DNA of 64,000 bases, from positions 1,086,054 to 1,150,053 of the forward strand of contig NZ_RKHR01000004.1 in assembly GCF_003752585.1 (NCBI RefSeq), given 5' to 3'. Position 1 is the first letter of the stretch, and each line of letters opens with the position of its first letter. Below, one piece after another: positions 1-8,324 of the stretch. Under the pieces are notes generated by a model, which was not told the origin of the DNA, ran no database searches, and saw only the letters and a list, made by a program, of their open reading frames with translations. The stretch comes from Sinobacterium caligoides. GTDB taxonomy: Bacteria; Pseudomonadota; Gammaproteobacteria; Pseudomonadales; Sinobacteriaceae. Made by a program: the position numbers and the translations under genes.

Positions 1-717
1 ACGGGCAACGCCTTTCAGGTTATGCTGATGCACAACATGGCCGATCTCATGGAGCAAGACTGCCGTTAACACATCGGGGCTGTCCGCCATTAACTGCACC
101 AAAGCATCCGTGACGATCACACTGCCATCGGCCAGAGCAAAGGCGTTTGCTCCTAATGCTGTCGCCCTAAAGTGCAGCTGAAAATCATCGGCGGGGAGCT
201 GCAACTCACTCAGCATAAACTGCCAGCGTTGTCGCACAGACTGCTGCAGCTCTTGCTCCAGCGCTGTCGGCTGCAAATAGGTCTTATCTAAGATAACGAG
301 AGTCTGCTGCCCCAGTTCTTCGCCAACCTGCTGAGGCAACCACTGCACCGTCGCGTCAGCGGCAGCCGGTATGCCACGCTGCACCAGCCACCAAATAAAG
401 AGCGGAATGATAATCAACGCTAACAGCGCCATTAACCAACGGCTCTCTAAGCGCTCCAACAGGCGCTGCGCTACCGACAGGCTAGGCCAACGATAACTCG
501 CATCATCGGGAGTGAACAATGCCCCATCGGCAATCAACAAATCTACCGCCATGCCGGGAATGACATCGGCAAAACGATAATCCGTTGGCTGGCCGCTCAT
601 CAAGGCACTGCCGTCCAACGCTCTGATCGTCAGCACCCCCTCGGCTGACAGCGCCGCAACAGCCTTTTGCGCCGCGCTGCAGCCCGAGTGAATGTAGCAA
701 CCGCGAACTTCTGTCAC
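1..717 (-). CDS. M48 family metallopeptidase, 3' end outside window
   Basis: Reading leftwards from a GTG at 717 gives an open frame of 239 codons that runs off the window edge. Residues up to about 100 form a cytoplasmic-looking N-terminal region, followed by one hydrophobic segment (LMALLALIIIPLFIWWLV) and then the start of the peptidase domain. The zinc motif HEIGH is visible near positions 35-50, giving the two histidines and the glutamate of M48 (HtpX/Ste24-like) proteases. The start lies 2 bp after the stop of the DUF898 gene, so the two are translationally linked. DUF898-M48 pairing is common in gammaproteobacteria. The third zinc ligand and the C-terminus are not visible. Confidence 0.85.
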   Translation of the reverse strand, partial: MTEVRGCYIHSGCSAAQKAVAALSAEGVLTIRALDGSALMSGQPTDYRFADVIPGMAVDLLIADGALFTPDDASYRWPSLSVAQRLLERLESRWLMALLALIIIPLFIWWLVQRGIPAAADATVQWLPQQVGEELGQQTLVILDKTYLQPTALEQELQQSVRQRWQFMLSELQLPADDFQLHFRATALGANAFALADGSVIVTDALVQLMADSPDVLTAVLLHEIGHVVHQHNLKGVAR

Positions 718-719
718 CG

Positions 720-1772
720 TTAGATCAACGAGAAGTCGACATCAAACATCCCTGCCGTCTCCTCACCAATAGCCGAGTCGTTGGCCTGCACAGTGTTCAA
801 CAATGCATCCACACCGGGGTGTAATTTAACCTTCGTCGCTCCCGCTAAATAGCTAGCCTGGCGCACTTGAGTGACAGGAAAGGCCAAACCCAGGGTGCAG
901 ATAAGCAATAATAAGTTCGATAAATTCAGCCAAGTGAACGCCCCAACGGTCACGTTAGAACGAAGTTCGACGACGTCGGTGATCTGCATCGCCTGAAAAA
1001 GGTGATTGCGGATCATGCAGCGATAAACGGAAGTCACTAAGATCATAACTAATAACATAGCAATATAGAGAAAGACAAAAGCTCCAGCCCCAAAGCTCAT
1101 TAACGTTTCCATCGACAATGCAGCTCCCCCACCGAACACAATCAACGCCAGTGACAAACCGACAATACTCACTCCCAATGCCGCCAGTGCCGCCAGATAA
1201 TAAACACCAGTCTCGGTGTTCACCGAGAACGCCTTCCCCCCATAACTGACGTGACCATGAATATACTGATCGATACGTTTCATGACCCATGGCATAGCGA
1301 TGAAGAAGCTAATGTAACCGAGGATTGGTAGTAATATAAAGTTCACTACTACCCCCCAATAGCTGCCTGAAAATGAAAAGCCAACGTTTCGGTAGGTAGT
1401 CATGCGCAAATTAAAACGCAGGCTCTGCAGGATCAGCCACGGCATAGCGACAATAAACAACAGCATCAGCCCCCCCCCAACAACCGGGTTAAGCTCACTC
1501 AGCCAGGTAAATAATACGAGGAGAACCAGCGCCACAATACGCCCCTTCAATATCCGCAACGGCTCGGCCAGATAACGAAAGCCATGCCCCCCAATCTGCG
1601 TATGGCCAAACATATAACGCGTATTCCTCACTTTGGCCCAGGCGCTATAAATACCCAGCGTCACAACGCTCAACAGCATATTAACCAGCCAAAGCTTAAA
1701 GTATTCGCCCTTCTTACCACTAAAGATCACATCGTGAATTGTTGCCCTGGGCTCACCCTGAGTTGTTTCCAT
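720..1772 (-). CDS. DUF898/YjgN family inner-membrane protein
   Basis: Polytopic membrane protein of about 350 residues. The N-terminus carries the family signature (FSGKKGEYFKLWLVN, then TLGIYSAWAKVRNTRYM), followed by several hydrophobic helices, and a second TLG(L/I) motif near the C-terminus suggests an internal repeat. Function is unknown. I chose the ATG at 1772 because AAGAAAGGA lies 9 bases upstream; the in-frame ATGs at 1781 and 1796 leave no room for that site. The following M48 peptidase gene starts 2 bp after the stop, so both form one operon; a joint envelope role is plausible but inferred. Confidence 0.85.
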   Translation of the reverse strand: METTQGEPRATIHDVIFSGKKGEYFKLWLVNMLLSVVTLGIYSAWAKVRNTRYMFGHTQIGGHGFRYLAEPLRILKGRIVALVLLVLFTWLSELNPVVGGGLMLLFIVAMPWLILQSLRFNLRMTTYRNVGFSFSGSYWGVVVNFILLPILGYISFFIAMPWVMKRIDQYIHGHVSYGGKAFSVNTETGVYYLAALAALGVSIVGLSLALIVFGGGAALSMETLMSFGAGAFVFLYIAMLLVMILVTSVYRCMIRNHLFQAMQITDVVELRSNVTVGAFTWLNLSNLLLLICTLGLAFPVTQVRQASYLAGATKVKLHPGVDALLNTVQANDSAIGEETAGMFDVDFSLI

Positions 1773-2148
1773 GACCAGCATTCCTTTCTTGAACATTGTT
1801 TTTATTGAGTTTTAAATAACGGTAACTAATATAGCCGATAAAACACAGATAAATAACCCCTTTGTATGGGCCTTCCATCTAGCGGTAATACTTTCTCTGC
1901 CACAACGTCACTTATTTTTTCCGTTAGGATAACCAATAATCGACCGTAACGACAGACGCTAAACCAGCATATTTAATGCCGTTGTTAGTGAGCGGTTAAG
2001 CTCAATTCGGCAAGGAAAGCCATTGAGAGTAAGTTAATCGGCAGCATAACTTCATAAATATGCAAAGTTACCATCATCAACCCTTCATCTTCAGGCTTTA
2101 TTCTGTAACCCAACCTGCATAGAACACTATTCACGAGGAGAGAGATCG
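1773..2148. other. Intergenic region with divergent promoters
   Basis: No supported gene here. The region separates the leftward DUF898 operon from a rightward 48-codon gene. A plausible sigma70 promoter for the latter is TTGAGA (2023-2028), 17 bases, ATAACT (2046-2051). I see no convincing hairpin or repeat. Confidence 0.3.
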
Positions 2149-2295
2149 ATGAACTTTATGGATGACTACGATGACTTTTCACTGCTTTACGCCATCACAC
2201 AAGATGAGGGAGAGGAATGGGATGAGGAAGGCTACCTCGCCGCCACCCGAGACACCCCCTTGCTCGACGAACAAACGCTAGAAGAGCAGGCATGA
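2149..2295 (+). CDS. Small acidic hypothetical protein, 48 aa
   Basis: Short frame with a strong ribosome site (GAGGAG, about 8 bases before the ATG) and a stop just before a perfect hairpin. The product is very acidic, rich in Asp and Glu, beginning MNFMDDYDDF and ending LEEQA, with no signal peptide or membrane segment. I do not recognise a family. The promoter-like sequence upstream and the hairpin downstream make a free-standing cistron likely. An acidic partner-binding or nucleic-acid-mimic role would be speculation. Confidence 0.55.
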   Translation: MNFMDDYDDFSLLYAITQDEGEEWDEEGYLAATRDTPLLDEQTLEEQA

Positions 2296-2302
2296 TTAGA
2301 CG

Positions 2303-2323
2303 GTGCCCCTGGTCTAGGGGCAC
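2303..2323. terminator. Hairpin between convergent genes
   Basis: Perfect 7-bp stem GTGCCCC/GGGGCAC with a 7-base loop between the 48-aa gene and the glutaredoxin-like gene. There is no U-tract, so it may act as a weak bidirectional terminator or an mRNA end-protecting hairpin. Confidence 0.5.
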
Positions 2324-2327
2324 GTTA

Positions 2328-2684
2328 TCATGCGGTTAACTCACCGTTGATTAACAGCGCCTCTAATTGTTGTCTGCCGCCAACTAACTGCTGCTCGACA
2401 AACACCATCGGGAAGGTCTGCCAACCCGCCCACATCTTCAGGGCACCACGACGCTTCCACTCTTTGGTATAGCTGCCATATTCTAAATAAGTATACTCAA
2501 CCGAAGCTGCATCCAGCGCTTTACGTGCTTTCTTACAGTGTGGGTTCGACGCCATACCTATCACCACAACACGCTGCTCATTGACCGCTCGCTGAGCTTC
2601 TAAAACGGTATCATTGAAAGTACCGCCGACCTGTTCTGAAATGGCAGGGTGTATCTTTGCGCTGTCCCATATTAATCGTGCCAT
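2328..2684 (-). CDS. Glutaredoxin-like protein, single active-site cysteine
   Basis: Cytosolic protein of 118 residues. An N-terminal extension of about 37 residues precedes a thioredoxin-fold core: VVVIGMASNPHCKKA places a single Cys at 50 in a C-x-x-A motif, the cis-proline motif TFP is at 90-92, and GG at 102-103 belongs to the glutathione-binding loop. It resembles glutaredoxins, but with one active-site cysteine it probably works by a monothiol mechanism. The usual CGFS of iron-sulfur Grx4/GrxD is absent. It is divergent from the MmcQ/YjbR gene and may share its promoter region. Confidence 0.75.
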   Translation of the reverse strand: MARLIWDSAKIHPAISEQVGGTFNDTVLEAQRAVNEQRVVVIGMASNPHCKKARKALDAASVEYTYLEYGSYTKEWKRRGALKMWAGWQTFPMVFVEQQLVGGRQQLEALLINGELTA

Positions 2685-2807
2685 GCTGCTCTTGCTCCTG
2701 TTATTTTTTATCTCTAGGCTATTAGAAATAATAAGCTAACTCGACATTAAATAGCCAATAGCCAAATGATGGAGTTATCTCATAGGCACCTTAATAAGGG
2801 AGATACC

Positions 2808-3188
2808 ATGGATGCAGTACAGCTAAAAAAACACCTCGTGAGCAAGCCCGAGGCCGTCGTAGACTACCCTTTTGGCCATGACATTCACGTCTTTAAGGTG
2901 GCAGGGAAAATGTTCGCACTATTGGCACATCGAGATGGCGCAGATCAACTCAACCTCAAGTGCGAACCGCATGAGGCGCTCGCCCTGCGCATGGTATTCA
3001 ACGACGTACAGCCAGGCTACCACATGAACAAAAAACACTGGAACACCGTTAGACTAAGGGGTGACGTACCAGATAGCGAACTCGTGCGCATGATCGATCG
3101 CTCTTACAGCCTCGTCATCCAGGGCCTCAAGAGTAATCTGCGTCGTGACCTGGAGTTGCGCCACGGCCCGGACAAGCTCTACCAATAG
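2808..3188 (+). CDS. MmcQ/YjbR family protein
   Basis: Protein of 126 residues with the CyaY-like double-wing fold signature of MmcQ/YjbR: an early KPEAVVDYPFG, a middle MFALLAHRDGADQLNLKC, then PGYHMNKKHWNTVRL. These proteins are annotated as DNA-binding, but the biochemical role is poorly known. The start at 2808 is preceded by AAGGGAG at proper spacing; an ATG at 2766 has no such site. A tetratricopeptide-like gene follows 111 bp later on the same strand. Confidence 0.85.
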   Translation: MDAVQLKKHLVSKPEAVVDYPFGHDIHVFKVAGKMFALLAHRDGADQLNLKCEPHEALALRMVFNDVQPGYHMNKKHWNTVRLRGDVPDSELVRMIDRSYSLVIQGLKSNLRRDLELRHGPDKLYQ

Positions 3189-3299
3189 CCTGAAGTCTTC
3201 ACAATTAGCAGCAGGCAAGCGAGCAGAATAACGCTATAATTCCCCCACCCCTAAGTCGAACCTACAGTTCGCCATGACCACGGCAGCGGATACAAACCA

Positions 3300-3731
3300 A
3301 TGAACACCAAAATCTACAAGCAGGTACACTCTTTAGCCAGCCAACTCCTTGAGGCTGCCCAGAAGGAAGACGAACAATGCTTTGAGCAACGCTACCTCGA
3401 ACTCACCGCACTCTGTGAGAATAATGCCGGCGTCGAACGTAAAGATCATCCCGTGCAATGGGAGACTCTCGCCGACTTCACCGACGATACCGAGAGCGCG
3501 TTAGCCCTCTATCGAAAAGCACTCGCGCTGGCTCACGATATTAGCTCCGAGGATTTCATCGCCTCGATCAACTATTCCATGGCGTTATTACTACAACAAA
3601 ATAAGCGCCTCGACGAAGCGCTTGCCTGTGCTCTGCTCTCGAAAGCAGCCACCGAACTTATTGTCGACAACGAGCTCAAGCGTGAAGCCTTTAAGCTGGT
3701 GAAGTCGCTACAGGCTGCAACCAAAAGCTGA
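3300..3731 (+). CDS. Tetratricopeptide-like hypothetical protein
   Basis: Soluble, acidic, helix-rich protein of 143 residues. The segment DDTESALALYRKALALAHD (about 62-80) followed by FIASINYSMALLLQQNKRLDEALACALLS (about 86-114) reads as two TPR-like helix pairs. There is no signal peptide or membrane helix. TPR proteins usually serve as protein-interaction scaffolds; no partner is evident. The ribosome site is weak, but the start coincides with the beginning of good coding sequence. Confidence 0.65.
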   Translation: MNTKIYKQVHSLASQLLEAAQKEDEQCFEQRYLELTALCENNAGVERKDHPVQWETLADFTDDTESALALYRKALALAHDISSEDFIASINYSMALLLQQNKRLDEALACALLSKAATELIVDNELKREAFKLVKSLQAATKS

Positions 3732-3788
3732 GGGGCAGTTTAGCGAACACCAGCACTGCAGCAAGACTTGAAAATAGCACACGGCGAG

Positions 3789-4484
3789 TTAGCGATTAAT
3801 ATTAACCTGTGCGACGTTCTCACCGATCGCCGTGTTCTGCAAACTAATCTTTACCACTCGCTCGAAGGCATAATCATCTAAGCTCGCCGCCTTCGACTGA
3901 CTGGCACCATGATTGAAACTCTCAATCCTCGCCGACTCAACGCCCGCCTCACGTAACGCACCTTCCACCGACGCTAGGCGATCCGCCGATAGCTTCAGGT
4001 TATAATCTTCGTTGCCTCGCGGGTCGCTGTAACCATCTAGCCGCACAGCAATATCGGGGTTGTTACTAATAAATTCCGCTAGAATATCGAGCCGTGACAG
4101 CCCCGCAGTGGTCAAGACACTTTTCCCCGTCTTAAACAGCATCTCCAGCTGCAACTGATCCAGCGCCGTTTGCGCAAAAGCCTCATTCATCTCAACAACA
4201 CCGGCTAACTGCTGCTGCGCTCGTAACAAGTCTTCCTGTACTAGCTGCAGCTGCTGCTGGCTATCAACCAGTTGATCGTGCCCCTTCACCTGCTCCCCCA
4301 TCCAGGCACCACCGAGTGCTCCCGCAATAAAACCGACTGGCCCGGCGGCCACACCTCCGATAACCGCCGAACTTAAAAATAGCCCTCCCTGTTTCAATTC
4401 TGTCTTTACCGCTGCCTGTGCCGGTATCGTAGTAACACTCGCCACAGTCATCAAACCTGCCAATATCAGTGCTTTTTTCATCAT
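3789..4484 (-). CDS. OmpA-family protein with glycine-zipper segment
   Basis: Exported protein of about 231 residues. It has a Sec signal peptide ending at PAQAA, then a glycine-rich hydrophobic segment (GVAAGPVGFIAGALGGAWMG) typical of glycine-zipper membrane insertion, a Gln-rich coiled stretch, and a C-terminal OmpA peptidoglycan-binding domain from about residue 118 (LDGYSDPRGNEDYNLKLSADR). It probably tethers the envelope to peptidoglycan. The layout resembles PdsO-type proteins linked to proteobacterial sortases, but no sortase is present. Two adjacent ATGs (4484 and 4481) follow GGGGAAG; the second has the better spacing. Confidence 0.8.
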   Translation of the reverse strand: MMKKALILAGLMTVASVTTIPAQAAVKTELKQGGLFLSSAVIGGVAAGPVGFIAGALGGAWMGEQVKGHDQLVDSQQQLQLVQEDLLRAQQQLAGVVEMNEAFAQTALDQLQLEMLFKTGKSVLTTAGLSRLDILAEFISNNPDIAVRLDGYSDPRGNEDYNLKLSADRLASVEGALREAGVESARIESFNHGASQSKAASLDDYAFERVVKISLQNTAIGENVAQVNINR

Positions 4485-4908
4485 CTTCCCCAAATTAGCT
4501 GCAGTGCGCTGTTCATCATTATCATCAAGCTATAGCCCGGTTTGCCGGTGCTATTTAGCATGGGAGTTATTAAACAACGCTAAGGTGGCCGTTGTGGGGC
4601 AGTAATCTGACGCATTCAAACGCAATTATGACCAATTGTGTCAGTGTCGTTTCGGTGATTGACCCTCTCTCAATGAGCAGTAAAGGAGACTTTCAAGCAC
4701 ACACTCAAGCAAACTAAGCAGCAACAAAATACAGACAGCATTGCGCCGCGACAGCCAGTCACTTACAGTAAAGGTCGTCCGTTTGGATGAGTCACTTCCA
4801 AACGAAATTTATTATGCTAAGCCTCTACAGTTAATCTATAAAAGAACAATAATAAAGAATACGCAGCTAAATCTATTAACAATAATTATCAAAAATAGTG
4901 AGAGAGCA
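4485..4908. other. Divergent promoter region, ompA-like gene and Rieske gene
   Basis: No supported gene here. The half near 4800-4905 is AT-rich and should hold the Rieske gene promoter and leader. An in-frame TTG extension to 4741 lacks a ribosome site, and its translation looks non-coding. No clear palindromic operator was found. Confidence 0.3.
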
Positions 4909-6000
4909 ATGGCTAAATCTGAAGAGTATAAACTGGGCCCTAACACCTACCCACGCGGCTGGTTTGTCATCGCCGAGAGTAATGAACTGGGCGAGACACC
5001 GCTGGCAGTTAGCTACTTCGGCCGTGACTTTGCCCTCTACCGCGGCAAAGACAGCGGCAACCCTGTTCTGTTAGATGCATACTGCGGGCACATGGGCACC
5101 CACCTAACAGCCAGTACTAGCGCCGTTATTGCCAGCGATAACAGCCATATCGAAGGCGATAATATCCGCTGCCCGTACCACGGCTGGCGCTACGGCCCCG
5201 ACGGCAAAGTGAACGACATCCCCTATCACGATGGCCCCTGCCCACGCAGCTCAACTATCCAATCTTATCCAGTACGCGAAATTATGGGCTGTATCATGAT
5301 GTGGTTCGATGAGGATGGCTTAGAGCCACAATTCGAACCGCCAATGCTAGAGGAGTGGAACGATCCTTCATGGGTTCACTGGGATCTCGACCACCTCGGT
5401 GAAATCGATATGCACCCGATCGAAGTGATCGACAATATGGCCGATGCGCAGCATCTTGGCCCAACTCATGGTGCGCCTTGTGAGTACTTCGAAAACGAGT
5501 TCAAAGACCATATTATCATTCAACGTCAGGGCGGTGTCCTCGCTTCTTACGGCTGCATGCTGATGAGTACCACGTGGTATACCGGCCCCGGCATTTTACT
5601 TTCTAAACAAGAGTTCGGCGGCCAGGAAATCTATGAAATCATCGCCAACACTCCCGTCTCCGACGGTAAGATTAAAGTCTGGCACGGCGCCCTACACAAA
5701 TCGGCCAGCGCCGTCGCCACAGAAGAGGACCGCGCCATCGCCAAGGAGGTTCAAGTCGGCGCCCTCGCCGCCTTTGCCGCCGACTTCAGCGTCTGGGCAA
5801 ACAAGCGCGCAGCAACCCGCATCATTCAGCTAAAGACCGACGGACCATTTAACAAGGTGCGTGATTGGTATCGCCAATTCCACCTTGAAATGAAAGACGT
5901 TGAAAGACACCAAGGCGCCAACAACGGCAAAGCACATGTTCTCAACATGGATAAACCAAGCGAAGAGGCTCTGGCACTCGGCGCTCACTTTTTCGAATAA
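4909..6000 (+). CDS. kshA: Rieske oxygenase, 3-ketosteroid 9alpha-hydroxylase (KshA)-like
   Basis: Oxygenase component of 363 residues; KshA proteins are about 380. The Rieske cluster ligands are C59-x-H61 and C88-x2-H91 (CPYHGWRYG). The mononuclear iron site is NMADAQHLGPTH (D179, H182, H187), with a likely third ligand at D292 in FAADFSVWANKR. The C-terminal DGPFNKVRDWYRQFH is also KshA-like. KshA with its reductase KshB 9alpha-hydroxylates 3-ketosteroids and starts opening of ring B; no kshB is in the window. The start at 4909 follows GAGAGAG. Tandem terminators lie just downstream. The family is secure, but exact substrate position is not: related sterol 7-desaturases share this architecture. 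Confidence 0.75.
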   Translation: MAKSEEYKLGPNTYPRGWFVIAESNELGETPLAVSYFGRDFALYRGKDSGNPVLLDAYCGHMGTHLTASTSAVIASDNSHIEGDNIRCPYHGWRYGPDGKVNDIPYHDGPCPRSSTIQSYPVREIMGCIMMWFDEDGLEPQFEPPMLEEWNDPSWVHWDLDHLGEIDMHPIEVIDNMADAQHLGPTHGAPCEYFENEFKDHIIIQRQGGVLASYGCMLMSTTWYTGPGILLSKQEFGGQEIYEIIANTPVSDGKIKVWHGALHKSASAVATEEDRAIAKEVQVGALAAFAADFSVWANKRAATRIIQLKTDGPFNKVRDWYRQFHLEMKDVERHQGANNGKAHVLNMDKPSEEALALGAHFFE

Positions 6001-6020
6001 ATAAGAACTTAGTCGTTACA

Positions 6021-6049
6021 AAAAATGCCGAGCCTTGCTCGGCATTTTT
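6021..6049. terminator. Intrinsic terminator after the Rieske gene
   Basis: Perfect 13-bp stem (AAAAATGCCGAGC / GCTCGGCATTTTT) with a CTT loop and flanking A and T runs, so it can work in both directions between convergent genes. Confidence 0.92.
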
Positions 6050-6081
6050 ATTTTATCAAGAAATACAAAGACGCAGACATA

Positions 6082-6109
6082 AAAAACGCGACCATAATGT
6101 CGCGTTTTT
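6082..6109. terminator. Second bidirectional terminator
   Basis: Stem AAAAACGCGAC / GTCGCGTTTTT with loop CATAAT, 32 bp after the first terminator and 24 bp from the MaoC gene stop. It probably serves the leftward MaoC gene. Confidence 0.9.
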
Positions 6110-6132
6110 CTCTGCATTACAGCATGAGATAT

Positions 6133-6600
6133 TTACATGTACATAAACATCAGCTCATAGATCACCGCAGGGCGATCTTGACCGACGACATTAATGTGCT
6201 GCTCCATGGTAACCACTGTTTGCCCCTTCGGGGTCTGTGTAACTTCCTTGACTCGGCTACGGGCATAGATGCTGTTGCCTACCATCACCGTACCGGTGAA
6301 ACGTAGCTTATTGGAGCCGTAATTTAGCATATTACTAAAACCCACCACCTCGTGAGTTGGTGCAACGGCGAGCTTAGGTAGCAGCACTAAAGTAAGAAAA
6401 CCGTGTGCAATGGTACAGCCAAACGGGCTCTGCTCTTTACAGCGCTCAGGGTCGGTATGTAACCAGTAATCATCTCCGGTAAGCTCTGCAAATTGGTCAA
6501 TCATCGACTGAGTAATTTCTAGCGGCTGACTCCAATCGCTAAACTCTTCACTAACGACTTCCTGCAGCGCTTCGATGTCATTAAATTGGTACTGTTTCAT
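6133..6600 (-). CDS. MaoC-like (R)-specific enoyl-CoA hydratase
   Basis: Single hotdog-domain protein of 155 residues. The hydratase-2 motif is clear: ITQSMIDQFAELTGDDYWLH followed by TIAHGFLTL, with the catalytic Asp and His in D-x4-H spacing. Members such as mycobacterial Rv0130/HtdZ hydrate trans-2-enoyl-CoA to (R)-3-hydroxyacyl-CoA. Start at 6600 is supported by GGAGAA 6 bases upstream. It is divergent from the FadA5-like gene and convergent with the Rieske gene, so a role in steroid side-chain or ring degradation is likely, but the substrate is inferred from context only. Confidence 0.8.
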   Translation of the reverse strand: MKQYQFNDIEALQEVVSEEFSDWSQPLEITQSMIDQFAELTGDDYWLHTDPERCKEQSPFGCTIAHGFLTLVLLPKLAVAPTHEVVGFSNMLNYGSNKLRFTGTVMVGNSIYARSRVKEVTQTPKGQTVVTMEQHINVVGQDRPAVIYELMFMYM

Positions 6601-7057
6601 TATAATTCTCCAATTGCTCTGCCGCCCCGATGGGACGAGTAAATATAAACACGAGACCTGCAGCGTTAATCGCAACACCCGAAAGTTATGCCGCCATTCT
6701 AGCTAAAGTAAAAAACCATCTCCAACCCATAGTGGTGAGTTTTAACGCATTGGCAAAAGCAACGGTTTCTCTCAACACAATGTTTCCACAGCGCTGCAGA
6801 TCTAGCTTAGCGCCAGATGGCAAGCGGTGTCCGAGCGTATTTGTCAGTTCACATGAGCAGATTTGTCATTGTTCTGTTGACCCTATCCGGTATGCTTTGA
6901 GCTACTTACAGTGGTGCCGTGCTGATGCTCGTTGAACACCTAAATAGATCACCTTGGCACCCAGCATTCATTAATCGATTACGATGAGACCTCTACGCGA
7001 GATACAGCTTTCGCATAAAGCGTCCCACAACATAATAATATTGTGAGGAATTTAGTC
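6601..7057. other. Divergent regulatory region, MaoC and FadA5-like genes
   Basis: No supported gene here. It contains two direct copies of ATTTGTCA (6839-6846 and 6861-6868), 22 bp apart or two helical turns, and an inverted repeat at 7026-7045 with arms CACAA/TTGTG directly before the fadA5-like ribosome site. Both are candidate operator sites for a steroid-responsive regulator. Confidence 0.35.
7026..7045. promoter_or_regulatory. Inverted repeat, possible operator
   Basis: Twenty-base imperfect palindrome: the outer CACAA/TTGTG arms match exactly and the AT-rich centre differs by one base pair. It overlaps the leader just before GAGGAA of the FadA5-like gene. The TTGT/ACAA arms recall the candidate TetR operator at 23484-23498, although the spacing differs. 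Confidence 0.35.
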
Positions 7058-8242
7058 ATGGCAGAATTAGTCGAAGCAGTCATTGTCGAAGCCGTCCGTA
7101 CCCCCATTGCGCGCGGCAAGCAGATCGTGGGCGATCTCAGCGGCATCCATGCAGCGGCCCTGCTAGCCAAGGCCTATGAAGGTTGCATCAGCCGTGCCGG
7201 CATCGATTACACCGACATTGAGCAGGTTTACGCCGGCTGTGTTACACAAGCTGGCGAACAGTCTAACAACCTCGCTCGCAACGCCTGGCTGTCGATGGGG
7301 AAAAACTATTCAACCGCCTGCACCACCGTCGACACCCAATGTGGCTCCGCACAAACGGCTAACCACCTCATTTCTGCGCTCATCGAGTCAGGACAAATCA
7401 ACTGCGGTATCGGTGCCGGCGTTGAGGCAATGAGTCGCGTCGGGCTAGGTGCTAACGCCTACAATGGCCCGGGTTTCTTCCAGACCGCCGACTGGCCCTG
7501 GGACAGCATCCCCGACCAGTTCGAGATGGTTGAACGTATCGTAAAAAATCGCGGCCTAACTCGTGCCGATGTCGACGCCTTTGCCTGTGAATCTCAGCGC
7601 CGCGCCAAAGTCGCCTGGCAAGAGGGACGCTTTGACAGTCAAATTATTCCCGTCGAATCACCTGTCATCGGTGAAGATGGCAACCCCACTGGCGAGACTC
7701 GTATCATCACCCGCGACCAGGGCCTACGTGACACCACCATTGAATCGTTAGCCGGCCTACGCACCGTTAAAGAAGGCGGCGTACACACCGCAGGGAACTC
7801 CTCACAAATCTCTGACGGTGCCGCCGCCGTATTGTGGATGAGCGCCGACGAGGCTCGCGCTAGAGGACTCAAGCCCAGAGCTCGCATCATCTCCGGCGTC
7901 GTCGCCGGAGCCGACCCGGCCTTCCTACTCGACGGCCCTGTCGATGCCACCAACGAACTGTTTAAGAAAACCAAGATGAACATGAACGACATCGACCTCT
8001 TCGAGATCAACGAGGCCTTCGCCGCCGTCGTGCTCTCTTGGGCCCAGGTCTTCAACGCCGACATGAGCAAGGTCAACGTCAACGGTGGCGCCATCGCACT
8101 GGGCCACCCTGTCGGCTCAACCGGTGCTCGCTTGATCACCACCGCGCTGCATGAGCTTGAGCGCCAAGACAAAAACACCGCACTGATCTCCATGTGTTGC
8201 GGCTCCTCTATCGGCACCGGCACCATCATCGAGCGACTATAA
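7058..8242 (+). CDS. fadA5: Steroid side-chain thiolase, FadA5-like
   Basis: Degradative thiolase of 394 residues; mycobacterial FadA5 has 391. The nucleophile is C95 in VDTQCGSAQTANHLI; the His of GHPVGSTG is H350 and the acid/base Cys lies in SMCCGSS (C380). Long stretches match what I recall of FadA5 (GCVTQAGEQSNN, EAMSRVGLGAN, VNGGAIALGHPVG). FadA5 cleaves 3-keto acyl-CoA steroids, releasing acetyl-CoA and leaving a three-carbon side chain. The SDR gene 82 bp downstream would supply its ketone substrate. Start at 7058 has GAGGAA 8 bases upstream; a GTG at 7043 lacks one. Compared with FadA5, the C-terminal CAGG is CCGS here. Confidence 0.88.
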   Translation: MAELVEAVIVEAVRTPIARGKQIVGDLSGIHAAALLAKAYEGCISRAGIDYTDIEQVYAGCVTQAGEQSNNLARNAWLSMGKNYSTACTTVDTQCGSAQTANHLISALIESGQINCGIGAGVEAMSRVGLGANAYNGPGFFQTADWPWDSIPDQFEMVERIVKNRGLTRADVDAFACESQRRAKVAWQEGRFDSQIIPVESPVIGEDGNPTGETRIITRDQGLRDTTIESLAGLRTVKEGGVHTAGNSSQISDGAAAVLWMSADEARARGLKPRARIISGVVAGADPAFLLDGPVDATNELFKKTKMNMNDIDLFEINEAFAAVVLSWAQVFNADMSKVNVNGGAIALGHPVGSTGARLITTALHELERQDKNTALISMCCGSSIGTGTIIERL

Positions 8243-8324
8243 CACCGCTTAATATAACTTTTACCTTGGCTCGTCAGACATCGGATGTCGAGCCAACAGC
8301 ACACTCCCGTTTAAGGTGAACAAT

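Noticed and set aside
4741-4908. N-terminal extension of the Rieske oxygenase to a TTG at 4741
   Set aside because: No ribosome site, AT-rich non-coding-looking translation, and a good GAGAGAG site before the ATG at 4909.
7639-8304. 221-codon frame antisense to the FadA5-like thiolase
   Set aside because: Codon-bias shadow of the thiolase; Ser/Thr-rich translation with no motif.
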